Shown: piece by piece, positions 12,901 through 21,576 of the stretch
How the letters are laid out: every line of letters starts with the position of its first letter
How positions within the stretch are numbered: position 1 is the first letter of the stretch
Source of the DNA: Triops longicaudatus
Lineage: Eukaryota; Arthropoda; Branchiopoda; Notostraca; Triopsidae
Direction of reading: 5' to 3'
Assembly: GCA_022885665.1 (NCBI GenBank)
Contig: JAGQDJ010000118.1
Location: 106,154-170,153 of the forward strand
Length of the DNA stretch: 64,000 bases
The notes under the pieces: generated by a model
The model's input: only the letters and a program-made list of their open reading frames with translations
The model's database searches: none
What the model was told of the DNA's origin: nothing
Translations under genes and position numbers: made by a program

Positions 12901-14039
12901 GTGATGGTTCAGATATCTTCCCGTTTATTTAACTTCAACGCTGTATTAGGCACCGACATTTTCGGATAGCGAAGTATCATTAGAAGATGAGTACGCGCTA
13001 TTCCGTCACGTGGCCAACATATTGTGGCAGAAGAAGCGGTACGTGGAATTGCAACGACTATGCATCTCAGCCTTGGGTTCGCGGTTGTACCAAAACTCGG
13101 AGCGACTGAAAGTAAAATTTTTACAACCTAATTAGTCTCTTACCACGCGTAGGCTGTAACTTTTTTAAGTTGTGTGGGTGGCTAATCGCACGCTATTGTT
13201 TTGACTACATATTGAGGGTTGGGATTCTCAAACCTCCCATAACGTGGACTTTAAAAAATGCTCAGGTTCACCGCGCTTTTTTTTTCTCCTTTTGTAGGAT
13301 ATTGGTTGGTTGACGTTTCAAGTTTGTTTGAAAAGGAACGAAGCCAATTTTGGGTATTCTTTCATCCGACGACGCACCATGACTGATTTCAACAACAACC
13401 GGGTCTGGGTACTTTTCAACCAGGTCTGATTGCAAACGTATTGATTCGTGAGACAGCTGAAGGTTTTCAACAGATTGTTTTCTTTTTTACTTTTTTCGAG
13501 TGTAGCTACTTCTGCGGTCGGATGACGTGCGGCATAACCGTTTCTTGATTCGTTTGATGGTGAAACACCCGGATTCTTTTGTTCTCACCGTGCTAAACGG
13601 CCATAATTGCCTCTTGGCTGGTACTTATAAATACGCTTTAGCCGAGTATCTGGCAGCACTGCGCTTAGAGCCGGAAAATCCAATGATCCCATTCCTCGTG
13701 GGACTCGTATATACTCATATGGCTTGCCAAAAATTTTCGGGCAAGAAACACGCTTTAGTGCTCCAGGCTTCCGCTTTCTTGGAGAGATACGCAGAACTAA
13801 GGGGAGAGGAGCAAGAAACAAATTACAATTTGGGCAGGGCGATGCATCAATTAGGCCTTTACACCCAGGCTATCCATTATTATAAAAGAGCCTTGGCCTT
13901 ACCTAACCCCGTTAACGGACCGGATGAGCACCTGTTTGATTTACGCCGAGAAATTGCCTTCAACTTAGCGCTCATTTATCAGTCATCAGGCGCCCTGGAG
14001 ATGGCCACACTCTACCTGTACAAGTATAATGTTGTATAA
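1094..14039 (+). CDS. GTF3C3: GTF3C3, TFIIIC TPR subunit (5'-truncated by window; 12 exons)
   Basis: This is the general transcription factor 3C polypeptide 3, a nuclear scaffold subunit of TFIIIC. In the family this subunit belongs to the A-box-binding lobe and recruits TFIIIB through Brf1/TBP at tRNA and other Pol III genes. Joined exons: 1094-1285, 1441-1551, 1641-1784, 4103-4335, 4414-4560, 6924-7104, 7296-7442, 10271-10329, 10449-10496, 12950-13111, 13298-13423, 13506-14039. All phases agree, and the product is about 694 residues against 886 in human. Collinear family landmarks include FALIAAHLDPHDAEEW, YGDLYLDIAEAF, WLRYAECL, VLNGHN, NLGRAMHQLG and NLALIYQSSG. Repeated TPR signatures (W/Y-L-G-A-P spacing) occur in exons 1-2, 5-6 and 12. 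The first exon starts two bases into a codon, so about 200 residues and the promoter are outside the window. Identification rests on remembered family sequence; I could not run a search. Confidence 0.95.
1441..1551 (+). CDS. GTF3C3: GTF3C3 exon b
   Basis: The acceptor is gaagcag|ctgtgg and the donor is gcaag|gtagaa; both ends are phase 1. Joining to the previous exon gives KKAVEAAPDNLELH, which completes the TPR whose first helix is in exon a. The exon then encodes IGLLEKLGDKRR, the next TPR helix. The preceding intron is only 155 nt. Confidence 0.92.
1641..1784 (+). CDS. GTF3C3: GTF3C3 exon c
   Basis: The acceptor is ttatcag|ctatga and the donor is tgaag|gtatgg, phase 1 at both ends. It encodes AMKGEHAAECLQMAKEIA, then RTFHSQNDTLNARKAMQS, matching the ARDMAKSYYEANDVTSA region of the human protein. 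The upstream intron is 89 nt. A longer open frame runs through this intron into the exon from 1568, but the homology begins only at the acceptor. Confidence 0.92.
1785..4102 (+). other. GTF3C3 long intron 1 (2318 nt)
   Basis: A GT-AG intron with no open frame of note. It carries an (ATT)n microsatellite followed by a T-run at 3889-3930. Confidence 0.85.
3889..3930. repeat. (ATT)n microsatellite plus T-run
   Basis: About ten ATT units then a T homopolymer, inside GTF3C3 intron 1. An Asn-rich minus-strand ORF here is only the translated repeat. Confidence 0.9.
4103..4335 (+). CDS. GTF3C3: GTF3C3 exon d
   Basis: The acceptor is ttccag|actata and the donor is tccaa|gtatga, entering in phase 1 and leaving in phase 0. 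It encodes DYNLLLELMLQLREFDKC, a variable linker, and then ITCPTHLPLDLKTKLVVALI, which aligns with the human VTCTIPDGVPIDITVKLMV segment. The long preceding intron (1785-4102) ends with a pyrimidine-rich tract. Confidence 0.92.
4414..4560 (+). CDS. GTF3C3: GTF3C3 exon e
   Basis: The acceptor is ttgatag|aatttg and the donor is gtttg|gtaagt, phase 0 at both ends. It encodes NLLKELQQADVEQYGDLYLD, then IAEAFMEKT and FLEKLVNSTNYSL. The GDLYLDIAEAF core is one of the most conserved strings of the family. The upstream intron is 78 nt, the shortest in the gene. Confidence 0.94.
4561..6923 (+). other. GTF3C3 long intron 2 (2363 nt)
   Basis: A GT-AG intron with a strong gtaagt donor. It contains scattered short ORFs on both strands without similarity, and the short word aagtagcgaaaa recurs at about 5300 and 5532. 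I recognise no mobile element. Confidence 0.85.
6924..7104 (+). CDS. GTF3C3: GTF3C3 exon f
   Basis: The acceptor is acacag|gctgct. The exon encodes AAVWLRYAECLVGLQEWD followed by YKKVIELAPQHFEARLALA and LLQDLGRPEEAASVLAQ, two canonical TPRs matching human WLRHAECL...VVDLAP...LGQPEKALE. It leaves in phase 1 through a GC donor (caag|gcaagt). The nearby GT at 7109-7110 would put the next exon out of frame. Confidence 0.93.
7105..7295 (+). other. GC-AG intron of GTF3C3 (191 nt)
   Basis: The donor caag|gcaagt matches the usual strong consensus seen at GC donors, and the acceptor is ttttgtag. The GC site is the only one nearby that preserves frame and homology across exons f and g. Confidence 0.82.
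7296..7442 (+). CDS. GTF3C3: GTF3C3 exon g
   Basis: The acceptor is ttttgtag|aagcga and the donor is ttatg|gtacgt. Joined through the GC-AG intron it reads AQEANELLDARVLYQRCRLL, then QEQGKEDELVETSKWLFARH, equivalent to the helical segment after the central TPRs in the human protein. It leaves in phase 1. Confidence 0.88.
7443..10270 (+). other. GTF3C3 long intron 3 (2828 nt)
   Basis: Donor g|gtacgt and acceptor tctgcag. Contains one copy of a short dispersed repeat at 7800-7866 and an ATT-rich tract near 9000-9025. No coding similarity seen. Confidence 0.8.
7800..7866 (+). repeat. Dispersed repeat D, copy 1
   Basis: The sequence around ctcaatagtgggtaaatt, ending in tgggtaacg, recurs in inverted orientation at 42580-42650 with the same order of blocks. 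The CTTCTCAATAGTGGG-type start of the other copy resembles ends of non-autonomous hAT elements. Confidence 0.6.
10271..10329 (+). CDS. GTF3C3: GTF3C3 exon h (linker exon)
   Basis: The acceptor is tctgcag|ccatca and the donor is tccg|gtaagc, entering in phase 1 and leaving in phase 0. It encodes a polar linker (AITKSKRTAHVKSSDTSGDP). In the family this is the poorly conserved, serine-rich loop between the two TPR arrays, so the exon is supported by splice signals and phase rather than by sequence identity. Confidence 0.68.
10449..10496 (+). CDS. GTF3C3: GTF3C3 exon i (48-nt microexon-like linker exon)
   Basis: The acceptor lies after a strong pyrimidine tract (cacaaaag|ctgtat) and the donor is catgca|gtaggt. 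It is phase 0 on both sides and encodes 16 residues, LYRASSGVTVTATRHA. No similarity was recognised. Because its length is a multiple of three, skipping it would leave the frame intact, so it could be alternatively spliced. Confidence 0.62.
10497..12949 (+). other. GTF3C3 long intron 4 (2453 nt)
   Basis: Donor gtaggt and acceptor gtattag. Contains a GA microsatellite at 11934-11951 and a dispersed repeat copy at 12658-12735. No coding similarity seen. Confidence 0.78.
12658..12735 (+). repeat. Dispersed repeat E, copy 1
   Basis: Shares cacttgataa, then ccacg, then gtaaataaaca and cctag.ttagaa with 30163-30240 in the same orientation, at roughly 75 percent identity by eye. Confidence 0.6.
12950..13111 (+). 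CDS. GTF3C3: GTF3C3 exon j
   Basis: The acceptor is gtattag|gcaccg and the donor is ctgaaa|gtaaaa, phase 0 at both ends. It encodes 54 residues, including LEDEYALFRHVANILWQKKR and YVELQRLCISALGSRLYQ, which align with the human LLLKAIYSLCDLSRFQEAELLVDSSLEYY helices. Confidence 0.88.
13298..13423 (+). CDS. GTF3C3: GTF3C3 exon k
   Basis: The acceptor is ttttgtag|gatatt and the donor is aaccag|gtctga, phase 0 at both ends. It encodes 42 residues, with GYSFIRRRTMTDFNNNRVWV and LFNQ matching human YNYIRIMVMENVNKPQLWNIFNQ. Confidence 0.92.
13506..14039 (+). CDS. GTF3C3: GTF3C3 terminal exon with stop
   Basis: The acceptor is gagtgtag|ctactt, and the TAA stop is at 14037-14039. It encodes 177 residues and is the most conserved part of the window. 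Recognisable strings are DDVRHNRFLIRLMVKHPDSF, VLNGHNCLLAGTYKYALAEY, HALVLQASAFLERYAELRG, TNYNLGRAMHQLGLYTQAIH, DLRREIAFNLALIYQSSGA and a final aromatic tail YKYNVV (human YTYCSI). It contains three TPRs forming the C-terminal array. Confidence 0.96.
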   Translation, partial: LLLRSDDVRHNRFLIRLMVKHPDSFVLTVLNGHNCLLAGTYKYALAEYLAALRLEPENPMIPFLVGLVYTHMACQKFSGKKHALVLQASAFLERYAELRGEEQETNYNLGRAMHQLGLYTQAIHYYKRALALPNPVNGPDEHLFDLRREIAFNLALIYQSSGALEMATLYLYKYNVV

Positions 14040-14055
14040 TTGCATGACAGTGTGA

Positions 14056-14061
14056 AATAAA
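14056..14061 (+). terminator. Poly(A) signal of GTF3C3
   Basis: A canonical AATAAA hexamer begins 16 nt after the TAA stop, implying a very short 3' UTR. Its last A is also the first base of a perfect 7-bp inverted repeat, ATCCAAG-agaaa-CTTGGAT (14061-14079), which fills the usual space between hexamer and cleavage site. Confidence 0.8.
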
Positions 14062-14089
14062 TCCAAGAGAAACTTGGATACGCGGCGTT

Positions 14090-14095
14090 TTTATT
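14090..14095 (-). terminator. Possible poly(A) signal, minus strand
   Basis: AATAAA reads on the minus strand 30 nt beyond the GTF3C3 hexamer, in convergent orientation. It lies downstream of the stop of a minus-strand open frame at 14188-14457. Such hexamers are frequent by chance in AT-rich DNA. Confidence 0.25.
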
Positions 14096-14187
14096 TTGTC
14101 AACAACAAGACTGCAGAAAAATAGCCGCGTGTAAGGAATGTAATTATAAATGTAACGGAGTAATTGTAGCGAATCGTAATTTGCGTC

Positions 14188-14457
14188 TTATAGCCACACA
14201 ATCGTACTTACAGTCGGAAACCCAGATAGAACTTCCGCCACCTTATTTAAACACGAGGTAAAATATAGCACAACTAGTTGCGGTAATCGCCTTCCAGGTC
14301 GGTAGATTACGCCTTGAAGGCGGAGGAAGCTCAAGGAAGACTGCAACAATTCACAGTTAACAGGCTCCTTGTGTTCCGTGATTCTGGCGGCGACACCTTG
14401 TGTTCCTCGAAGAGACGGTTGAAGATTTTCTACCGAAATGAGACAAACTTGAACTGA
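14188..14457 (-). other. Open frame without ATG, possible 3' exon of a convergent gene
   Basis: A minus-strand frame stays open for 89 codons up to TAA at 14190-14188. It encodes strings such as GVAARITEHKEPVNCELL and LPQLVVLYFTSCLNKVAEVL, with a minus-strand AATAAA about 95 nt downstream. The opposite strand offers a rival reading: two spliceable segments (14214-14257 and 14298-14457) that join in phase to give LPPPYLNTRSVDYALKAEEA. No family was recognised for either reading. Both may be chance in a locally GC-richer patch. Confidence 0.22.
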
Positions 14458-15085
14458 TCATCGCCCTATTTCATGTTTACAAGCAGAAGTTTGGCGTTTT
14501 TGTGAAACTGTAGAAATTCAACATGTTTCGTGATTTTAAAGCAGCCAGTTTGGAAAGTGACTTCTAAGATGCCGTGTTATCGGAATCACTTGAGAGTGAA
14601 GAGAAACATGGTAATTGTTTTTTAAAGCAAAACAAAAATTTTTGCTTCTTTAGATTGTTCAGCATTTAACTTTATACTTCATTGGAAAATTCAGAGAGCA
14701 TGTATTTCCCTAGTTGTTGTCAAAGTTACCCCGCGGCCATGCACAATTTAGAGCCCGAACAAGAAATTGCAGGACAAACATTCAGAAATAACATTTTGAC
14801 CGAAAATTTCTTATTTCCGTTGTTAACGTGGATTAGCTGAGCACGCTTGACCATACCCATGAAAGGAAAATTTTTGAGTCATGTTAGGGAACAAATATGA
14901 ATGAAAAGATCGGCAGAAAAGGAGGCACTTAAGTCTTCTGTTCCTTTTCACGTTCGCACTTAGTTTCACTTCTTAGGGTTTCAACTACTGTTTTACTCAC
15001 ATGTCCAGCTTTCCGTGTATACAGCCCAATCCAGCTTTTCGACTTAGAAAAGGAATTGGAGTTTTTATGCGGTCTTTCTTCTCAG

Positions 15086-15210
15086 TTTGCGTATTGCCTG
15101 CCCCCAACGCGCTCCCCTACATGTTAAGCCTCGAACAAGCCCTAACACAGGAAAAGGGTCAAGGCTTGCTAGATAACTTTGAACATGTTTTGAAACTAGA
15201 AACTGTTTTG
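15086..15210 (+). other. Exon-like segment
   Basis: The sequence lies between an acceptor tcttctcag|tttgcg and a donor gttttg|gtatca. One frame is open and reads LPYMLSLEQALTQEKGQGLL, then DNFEHVLKLETVL, an amphipathic helical pattern. I do not recognise a family. Confidence 0.22.
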
Positions 15211-16525
15211 GTATCATGAGGAAGCCTATTCGTCGCTGAATCTGACAATACCTAGTTTGTTGTTTTGCATTTCGTAGATGCGGAGCAGTAGATGGCCTCC
15301 TGCTTACCACAAAATGTTCACGGTAACCCCATGCGTTCAGAATAACCTTGTTTGACTATAACTAAACCTAACCTAACTAAATCTAACAAACATCCAGAAC
15401 AAACGCCGTGTTTTTATTGTTACCAGTTCACGACTCGCAATTGTGAATCGTACCTAATGTAATGATTAGTTAAACGAAGCTTTAATGTTTATTACTGAGA
15501 GCGAAGGAGCTCAACGGCTCTACAAGTTAAAGGAGCTTTACGGCGATTAAGGGAAGTTCTAAAACGTTGCGAAACATTGCATGGGGACGAGCCAAACAGT
15601 ATTAAAAAAGGGAGCTATTCAATGTAATTGGTAGATAGCCGTGTTTTGTCGCTAGTTGAAGGGCTTTTCTCTGCTCCTTGAATGAAACGTTAATCACATC
15701 AGACACTCTTTTAGTGTTTGTGTGATTTATTGCGTAGCCATCATACTTTTCTTTCCTCGAAAGAACTTTCGCCTACGACACGCTTTACGACTGACACAGA
15801 TGTAACTTAACTTGAAGATAATCCAGTTTTTTACTGCTAACGTACTAAGACCAGCTTTGTAGACATAACTATAAGAAAGAGTCGGGTTCTATTCCAGCTT
15901 TTCTTGAGGGTGGGTGTACAAGATTCTCGTAATAACTTTTTTTTAGCATTTTTGGCTTCTTAAGACCCTTTATGGTTCTTTTACGAAACCCTCTTTTGAA
16001 GAATTGGGAACTTGGCAGCATTGTAGACGGAAGTAATGCTAAAAGAATGGTGGCCAATGGGATTCGCCCGCTGATTATGACTGCGTGTCATATAACGTCC
16101 CCCTCAGCACATTTCTTTACAACTCAACGGAAGTGATTTCAACTAAGCGCCTCACTCAAGTGTAGCCCTTCGGTTTATAGGAGCTTTTAGCACATAAAAA
16201 GCCGCCCACATTTAAAATGGAAAACAACATTTCGTAGTGTCTGTTCCCGACTCTCGGATTGCAGATTGCTGAATTACGTGCCTTTTGCTTCATAAACCCT
16301 TAAAAAAGGAAATATTATAACCCCTGTTTCGGTTCTATAAGACAACTAAACCCTAATCCAGTCTCCACTTGAGAATTCCGACAGCAGTTCCGTCTACTTC
16401 CATTACTCTACACTCGTGCACTGCGACAGCACTGTCAGCTACTTCTTTTTGGCCCTATTCACGTTGCAGTTTTGAGCGAAATTATTTTTTATGCATATTT
16501 CTATGCATTTTCCTTTCTTTTCTAG

Positions 16526-16663
16526 GTACATATAAACTCCGTGAGGGGCGCGGACTGTGATGTGAACCGTGTGCTCATCAGTGAAGAAAGCCTTGGCTTG
16601 AAGTGGCTGTTGAAGCAAGGCCCCATTGTTGCCTGGATCCACGACATGGACGGGCTAACCTAG
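16526..16663 (+). other. Exon-like segment ending in TAG
   Basis: It follows a strong acceptor (cctttcttttctag|gtacat) and is open for 45 codons to a TAG stop. Internal strings are CDVNRVLISEESLGLKWLLK and QGPIVAWIHDMDGL. The same frame stays open for 15 codons past the stop, ending SLGDPYN. The reverse strand also has an open frame here (16439-16642), so strand assignment is unsure. No family recognised. Confidence 0.25.
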
Positions 16664-17202
16664 TACTCTCTCCAGCCCGAACTGTGGTCGTTAGGAGACC
16701 CTTACAACTGAGTGTTGTTAGGTTAGTAGATAAAAACGAGTTCCGAAGTCAGTTGTTGACAGTATAACTATGTAAACAGGTTCTTAAAAAAGATGTGGCG
16801 GCATATGCTCTTATAGGGTGGTAGATAGCGCAGAAGAAGCTTCTTTACAAAGGGGGAAGTTGGGAAGGTTGAAGGTGAGTGGGGATTTTCCTAAGTGGAT
16901 TCCAATGTCAAACAACCAAAGCAAACAATGCGGGAGATAAACTTAAAAAAGGTGCTTACCGCCTTTCCTCCCTCGCACACCATTTCAGTTAACAGGCTGG
17001 AGATAACCTCTTGCTAACAATTTAACAAGGGCCTTACGAGGGTAAAATTGACTGTTGAGAGAAAGTTCCTTTGTCAGCTCATTATTTGTTCCTTGTATGC
17101 ATTCCTGAAAAATTTTCGTTTCACAATCTCTAAATACCGCAGAAGAATGTGCGAAATTAGTGCACTGCTAATTTCGTTTCTGTAAAGGTATGGGGTTGTT
17201 TT

Positions 17203-17204
<2 letters not shown>

Positions 17205-17235
<31 letters not shown>
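17205..17235 (+). repeat. Poly(T) run, 31 bases
   Basis: Uninterrupted T-run; could be a reversed retroposon tail, but no body was recognised on the minus strand. Confidence 0.85.
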
Positions 17236-17236
<1 letters not shown>

Positions 17237-17978
17237 TCATCCAGTAGGATTGGTTCGTCATCCTGATCTCGAACGCATCGAGCAGCATTGGGATAATGAA
17301 ATTTTTGCAGTAATTCTATGATTCGGATTAGAGGTAAGATATCTTACGATAAAAGGATAACGGGAGTATATTTAACGGGGAAAATAGGTTGAATACGTTA
17401 AAGCAAGACAAAAGAAATATTTTTCGACTGAATTTTGTTTCTTTAGATTACTTTTTCAAGATGGGCTAGGTTTGACTAGGGTATATCTAGATAGTTACTT
17501 TAAGTTGTGCTTAGAAAATGAGGTTAGACCAAGTTCTCTTCGTGTTAGATCAACTTAGGAATTGTTGGTTGGTTGTTTCATCAGATGAACCACGTTGAGA
17601 TTTCGGCGTATTATCGTCTTCAGCTTTCCTGAACATAGGTTTTGTTTTATTAAGCTTGTATGAATAAGGCTAGCTTTGGTTGTGTAGGTTAGATTTTGTC
17701 AGGTGAAGTTGGAAAGGTAATTAAAGAGGGAAAATTGTACGAGGAGGGATTTTGCGTTTTCCCTACCCTCCTCTCACTCATGTCTTGCTCTTCTCCACTA
17801 ATGCCACTCCCTGCATATAAAAAGAAAAGAAAAAAAAACACCACTCTGTCGTTGTCTTTGCTGAATCCCGTAAGAGATAGACATTGACTATCATTTGAAG
17901 GGAGTGGATTTTTATATTGGTCTCTATGCTCACTCTTTCTCTCTCGTATACTGATGAAGGGATGGTATTCTAATGCAG

Positions 17979-18047
17979 CTCGTGGAAAGCCACTTCGTCA
18001 AAAAAGTGGTGCAGCTGCAGACAGTGATGTATGCTCTGCATTATTGA
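17979..18047 (+). other. Candidate 3'-terminal coding exon
   Basis: A pyrimidine tract (tcactctttctctctcgta), a branch-like ctaat and the acceptor atgcag precede 22 codons reading LVESHFVKKVVQLQTVMYAL and HY, then TGA. An AATAAA sits at 18295-18300 followed by a T-rich stretch. Together these look like a terminal exon, but upstream exons could not be joined with confidence. Confidence 0.25.
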
Positions 18048-18294
18048 GGCAAACGCCATAGGTTTCTTTTTCTTCCATCTATTTTTTTCCGTCTTATCCC
18101 GCTCGTCTTGTTTGCTAAGCTTCCAAGCTTGCATGAAGGATAGTATGACCCCGACGCCCCGACATTTACCCCCCTTAACCCCCACAAAAGCTGTTCTTCT
18201 TGCGTACCGACCCACCTCTTGAGTCGTCTGTCGCTTGATTGGAACAAATGTGGACCCCTGCTTCGATCTCCAAATGAAAGCTACTCATATCTCA

Positions 18295-18300
18295 AATAAA
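18295..18300 (+). terminator. Possible poly(A) signal
   Basis: AATAAA followed by ggtctttgatttttttc, a T/GT-rich downstream element. It lies 248 nt after the stop of the exon-like segment at 17979-18047. Confidence 0.3.
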
Positions 18301-19223
18301 GGTCTTTGATTTTTTTCTTTTTTCCTCTCCTTCGCCCTGCTCGTCATGCTTTCTTTTACGTCTCGTGTTCCCGGGAATTATATTTGCACTGATCCCAAGC
18401 TGTCGAATAATCAGTAAGCAAAACAGCAGCTCTCCAACTCTTTTTACCCGTCTCCAGTAATACGACGAATGTCAGCCATGTGAGAGTTTTCGACGAACCT
18501 TTTCCTTGAGCCTTTTGCTTTCCCAGGAAAAGAATAATTGAATACGCAGTTTCTTTGGTAAAAAAGAGCTCCTGTCACACGGAAAGGTGCTAAAGCACGT
18601 AATTTATCAAAAGAGGGATTATTCTCTTTCTGCTTGCTTGCAAATCAGAGCTCCAGGAAGCGTAGGTACGCAACTAAGCGTAGCTAGTAGCTGAACTCGA
18701 ACACACGTAGTGTACGTGGGCATCATCAAAGAGGTAGTTGCTAAAAGTTCAGTTAGTCGTAACAAGAGATTGTTCATCTAATCTAACGAATGCGTGCCCT
18801 TGTTAGACAAATGATTATTTTTTTGCGTCATGGTATTAATTATGAAGTGAACAAAGTTGGTGACGAAAAGTTGGAAAACTAAGTGCAAAAGAAAAGACCG
18901 GATTTTATGACGTGTTCGTGGGTTTACAAAAACGGTCAAAATAGTTTGAAAACTAGTTTTGAGAACAAAAAGTTAACGATAGACACACTCACTTTATGTT
19001 CAACTAAATCAAACTGCATTGAATTGCAATTCACTGAAATTAGTCTAACTTTACTTATCTCTGGTGGGTGGGAGGGGGCCGATGGAAAGAGGGTAAAACT
19101 TGCAACTAACAAGTCACAGGTGCCCAGTTATTCGTTTGTTTGGTCCACTCCTCTTTGACTTAGATGAGCTTTGATGGCCCATGTCACGCTTCAAGGCTTG
19201 ACCGTGTTGCCCAGGAGATTGGA

Positions 19224-19814
19224 TTATCTGGGCAACGAGATTAAATGAAAACGAAAGCTGTTGCAAACATTCATGGCACCCAAACTACTCGAAAAGAAAA
19301 GGTGTATACAGTTGCCACGACTGTGTAATCCGATAAATTCTTGCCATGAAAGAAATCCATGTGTTTGAAAAGAAGTTGGAGGAACTGGACTCAGTTGAAA
19401 GCACATGGTTTCCGTTGGAAATTGTATTAAGGAATCGGATAGCTCCAACTTCATCTCCAGCCAAGGTACGATAAGTAGCTGAGGAAGACTTGCTGGTTTC
19501 ATTGGCTTACCCAGGATTTTGTTTAGGGAGTAGGGGCGAACCTCGTAACCCTCCTGGATGTGACGGTGGCTGGTATTATACACACGTCGCAAGCTTGAAC
19601 TTGCTGTAATGTTTGTTCCACCAGCGATATGACGAGGTAGATTCAGTAAACACAGGAACGAAGTTAGGCAACATATAAGCAAGGAAGCAAAGCTGTTGGC
19701 ATACAAAGTTTCTGATGAGAGGTGTCGAACCAGTTTTACTTGATTTGCCAACACATTGGCGAATTGAAGGCGCAATCGCCGCCAACTCACTATTTTCGAA
19801 TTTGCCAACAGCAT
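19224..19814 (-). other. Orphan open reading frame, 196 codons
   Basis: This is the longest open frame in the window outside GTF3C3. It starts at an ATG near 19812 and reads MLLANSKIVSWRRLRLQFAN, with a hydrophobic stretch around residues 45-60 (FASLLICCLTSFLCLLN). No conserved motif or family is visible. A second minus-strand frame is open within it, which suggests low stop density rather than selection. It could be a decayed element or a rapidly evolving gene. Confidence 0.2.
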
Positions 19815-20113
19815 TTGATCAAACGCTAATTTTTATTTCTTAAAAACGTAAATAAAGGATAAAAGTCTTAAAAATGATTAATTAACAAATAATAATCTAA
19901 AAAATAAAGAATCTTAAGCTTTTCAAAGGTTAAAATACTCGGTAGTTAGAGTTTTCATCGGTGCAAACACTTCCTTGGAAAAAAATGCACGAAAGTGATG
20001 AAGTTTTCATAAACGTCGATCAGTTTCTTCCTGTTTCACTGAACATTGAAGCTCGAATAAATAATCATTAATCCTTCAAAGTATTTGGATATAGAAATAC
20101 TTGAAATTAATAA

Positions 20114-20389
20114 GGACTGTATTAGAGGCGCAGCTAGGAATTTGTTTCGGGGTAGGCCTGTACACTCAAACACCCCTCAATTTGCCTCAATTTAACTAAA
20201 TTTTTAGTTGCGGGGGGCCAGCTAGTCCAGCCCTAAAAGACCCACGCAACAAGACATTCGTGAATTCATGTGCATCAATGTAAGACCTGCTACAATTGCG
20301 AAAAGGAGGAGTCAATATTTTTTTTAAGGATTTCGGGGTAGGCCTGGGCCTGCCGGGCCTACCCCCTTGCTGCGCCACTGGACTGTATT
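20114..20389. mobile_element. Miniature inverted-repeat transposon with 10-bp target duplication
   Basis: A 256-bp body (20124-20379) begins agaggcgcagctagg and ends cttgctgcgccact, imperfect terminal inverted repeats of the AGTGGCGCAGC type. Subterminal GGGGTAGGCCTG / CTACCCC blocks are also inverted. It is flanked immediately on both sides by ggactgtatt (20114-20123 and 20380-20389). No transposase is present. Ends resemble hAT-type miniature elements, although hAT duplications are normally 8 bp. Confidence 0.8.
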
Positions 20390-21231
20390 TAATTGAGATA
20401 TTTACCAAATCATCAATTCGTCAACTTTTCACTCAGTTCTCCAACTTTGGCGACTTAAAAGTAGTGCTATCTGAGAATTTTTGCAAAAAAGGTTTCTTTG
20501 TATTTTTTTTTTAAAAAAAGAATGTATTAAAGTTTTCTTCAACTAGACTCATGGAATACTGCATTTCCGATATACTTTTAAATCTTTTTATAGGTTTTCT
20601 GTCATATTAAAAAAAAATAAACCTGAACAGAGTTTAGTGCAATTTATCACAAAACATTGAAATTAAAAGCAATGTTGTTCAAAGTGCATTGGACAAAATA
20701 TACCTAATGCTAGGAAATGTGTGGTTGTTTCCAAGGATCTGAGTTTCTGTGTAGTTTGGCGAAAGCTAACGAGTGAATTTAGCTCCGTTTACGCTAATTA
20801 GCTAGTAACAGAGGCAAGACAAAAAGGCATTCCCAGCCACTCATAGCGCAAGTGTGAATATGCCTTAAAATATGCTGCAAGCTTCGCTCGCAGTGGATCG
20901 CGTTTGACTACCACAGTTTCATCAAGATTAACGGCATATGGATTGTAATTTGTTTGGCAGATGATATTCATAAGCAATCGTACATTGTACATTAATCGTA
21001 CACTGTTACCAGCAAATAAAAAATGGTACGCTTAAGTGGCTATTAAGGTTGTATTTTTCCACGCCGAGAACAACAGAAGCAATATTTTTCTCACTTGATA
21101 TTTAAATTTCTCAGATTGAATATAGAGTGAGCCCAGTTTCTTCGACGTTTAAGCCAAACTCGAATCCATTTCCACGCACAAATAATCATAATGGGATCCC
21201 AAAATACCTTTTCCTTCCCCCCCCCCTCCTC

Positions 21232-21576
21232 TTCTCAGGTACTAAATTAAACTGAATCTAAAAATTGATACTTCTTGCTTTTTTGTGCAATTTTCGCTGT
21301 ATCAATTACTATACAAGTAGAAACTCTTATTCGTGTAATACAGGCATATTATACGTCTTCTCGACGCCGAAATTAACGTTTTCTAGGCAGGAATAAACGT
21401 TGAAAAAAATCTACGTTAGTAGTCCAAACAAAATGTGTTTTAGGTGGAAAAAAATTGAACCTTTCCCATGAGTGACTTTTAAAATTTCAACAGACGTCTA
21501 ATATACGCAATTCATTGACGTATTACGTTTGTATTTTGACGGCGACAAAACACTTAACGGACATACGTGTGTTACT
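21232..21576 (-). repeat. Dispersed repeat F, copy 1 (CCCAAGTAGCACA-type terminus)
   Basis: On the minus strand it starts tcccaagtaacacacgtatg at 21576. It stays collinear with 30242-30590 through aaacgtaa.acgtca.tgaat, tgcgtata and gagaagacgtataatat, to acaaaaaa.aagaa near 21232. Identity by eye is about 75 percent with small indels. No open frame. Confidence 0.75.

Larger units (their letters stand above)
14458..19223. other. Intergenic or unresolved gene territory
   Basis: Apart from the exon-like segments listed, a 31-base T-run (17205-17235) and a short AACCTAACCTAAC patch near 15366, I see nothing assignable. A 36-codon open stretch at 16362-16469 lacks a usable donor. Confidence 0.5.

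Noticed and set aside
13585..13821. Minus-strand 78-codon frame
   Set aside because: Shadow of the GTF3C3 terminal exon, which has unambiguous homology on the plus strand.
16362..16469. Plus-strand exon reading STLVHCDSTVSYFFLALF
   Set aside because: No GT donor that joins in phase to the following segment, and the minus strand is open there too.
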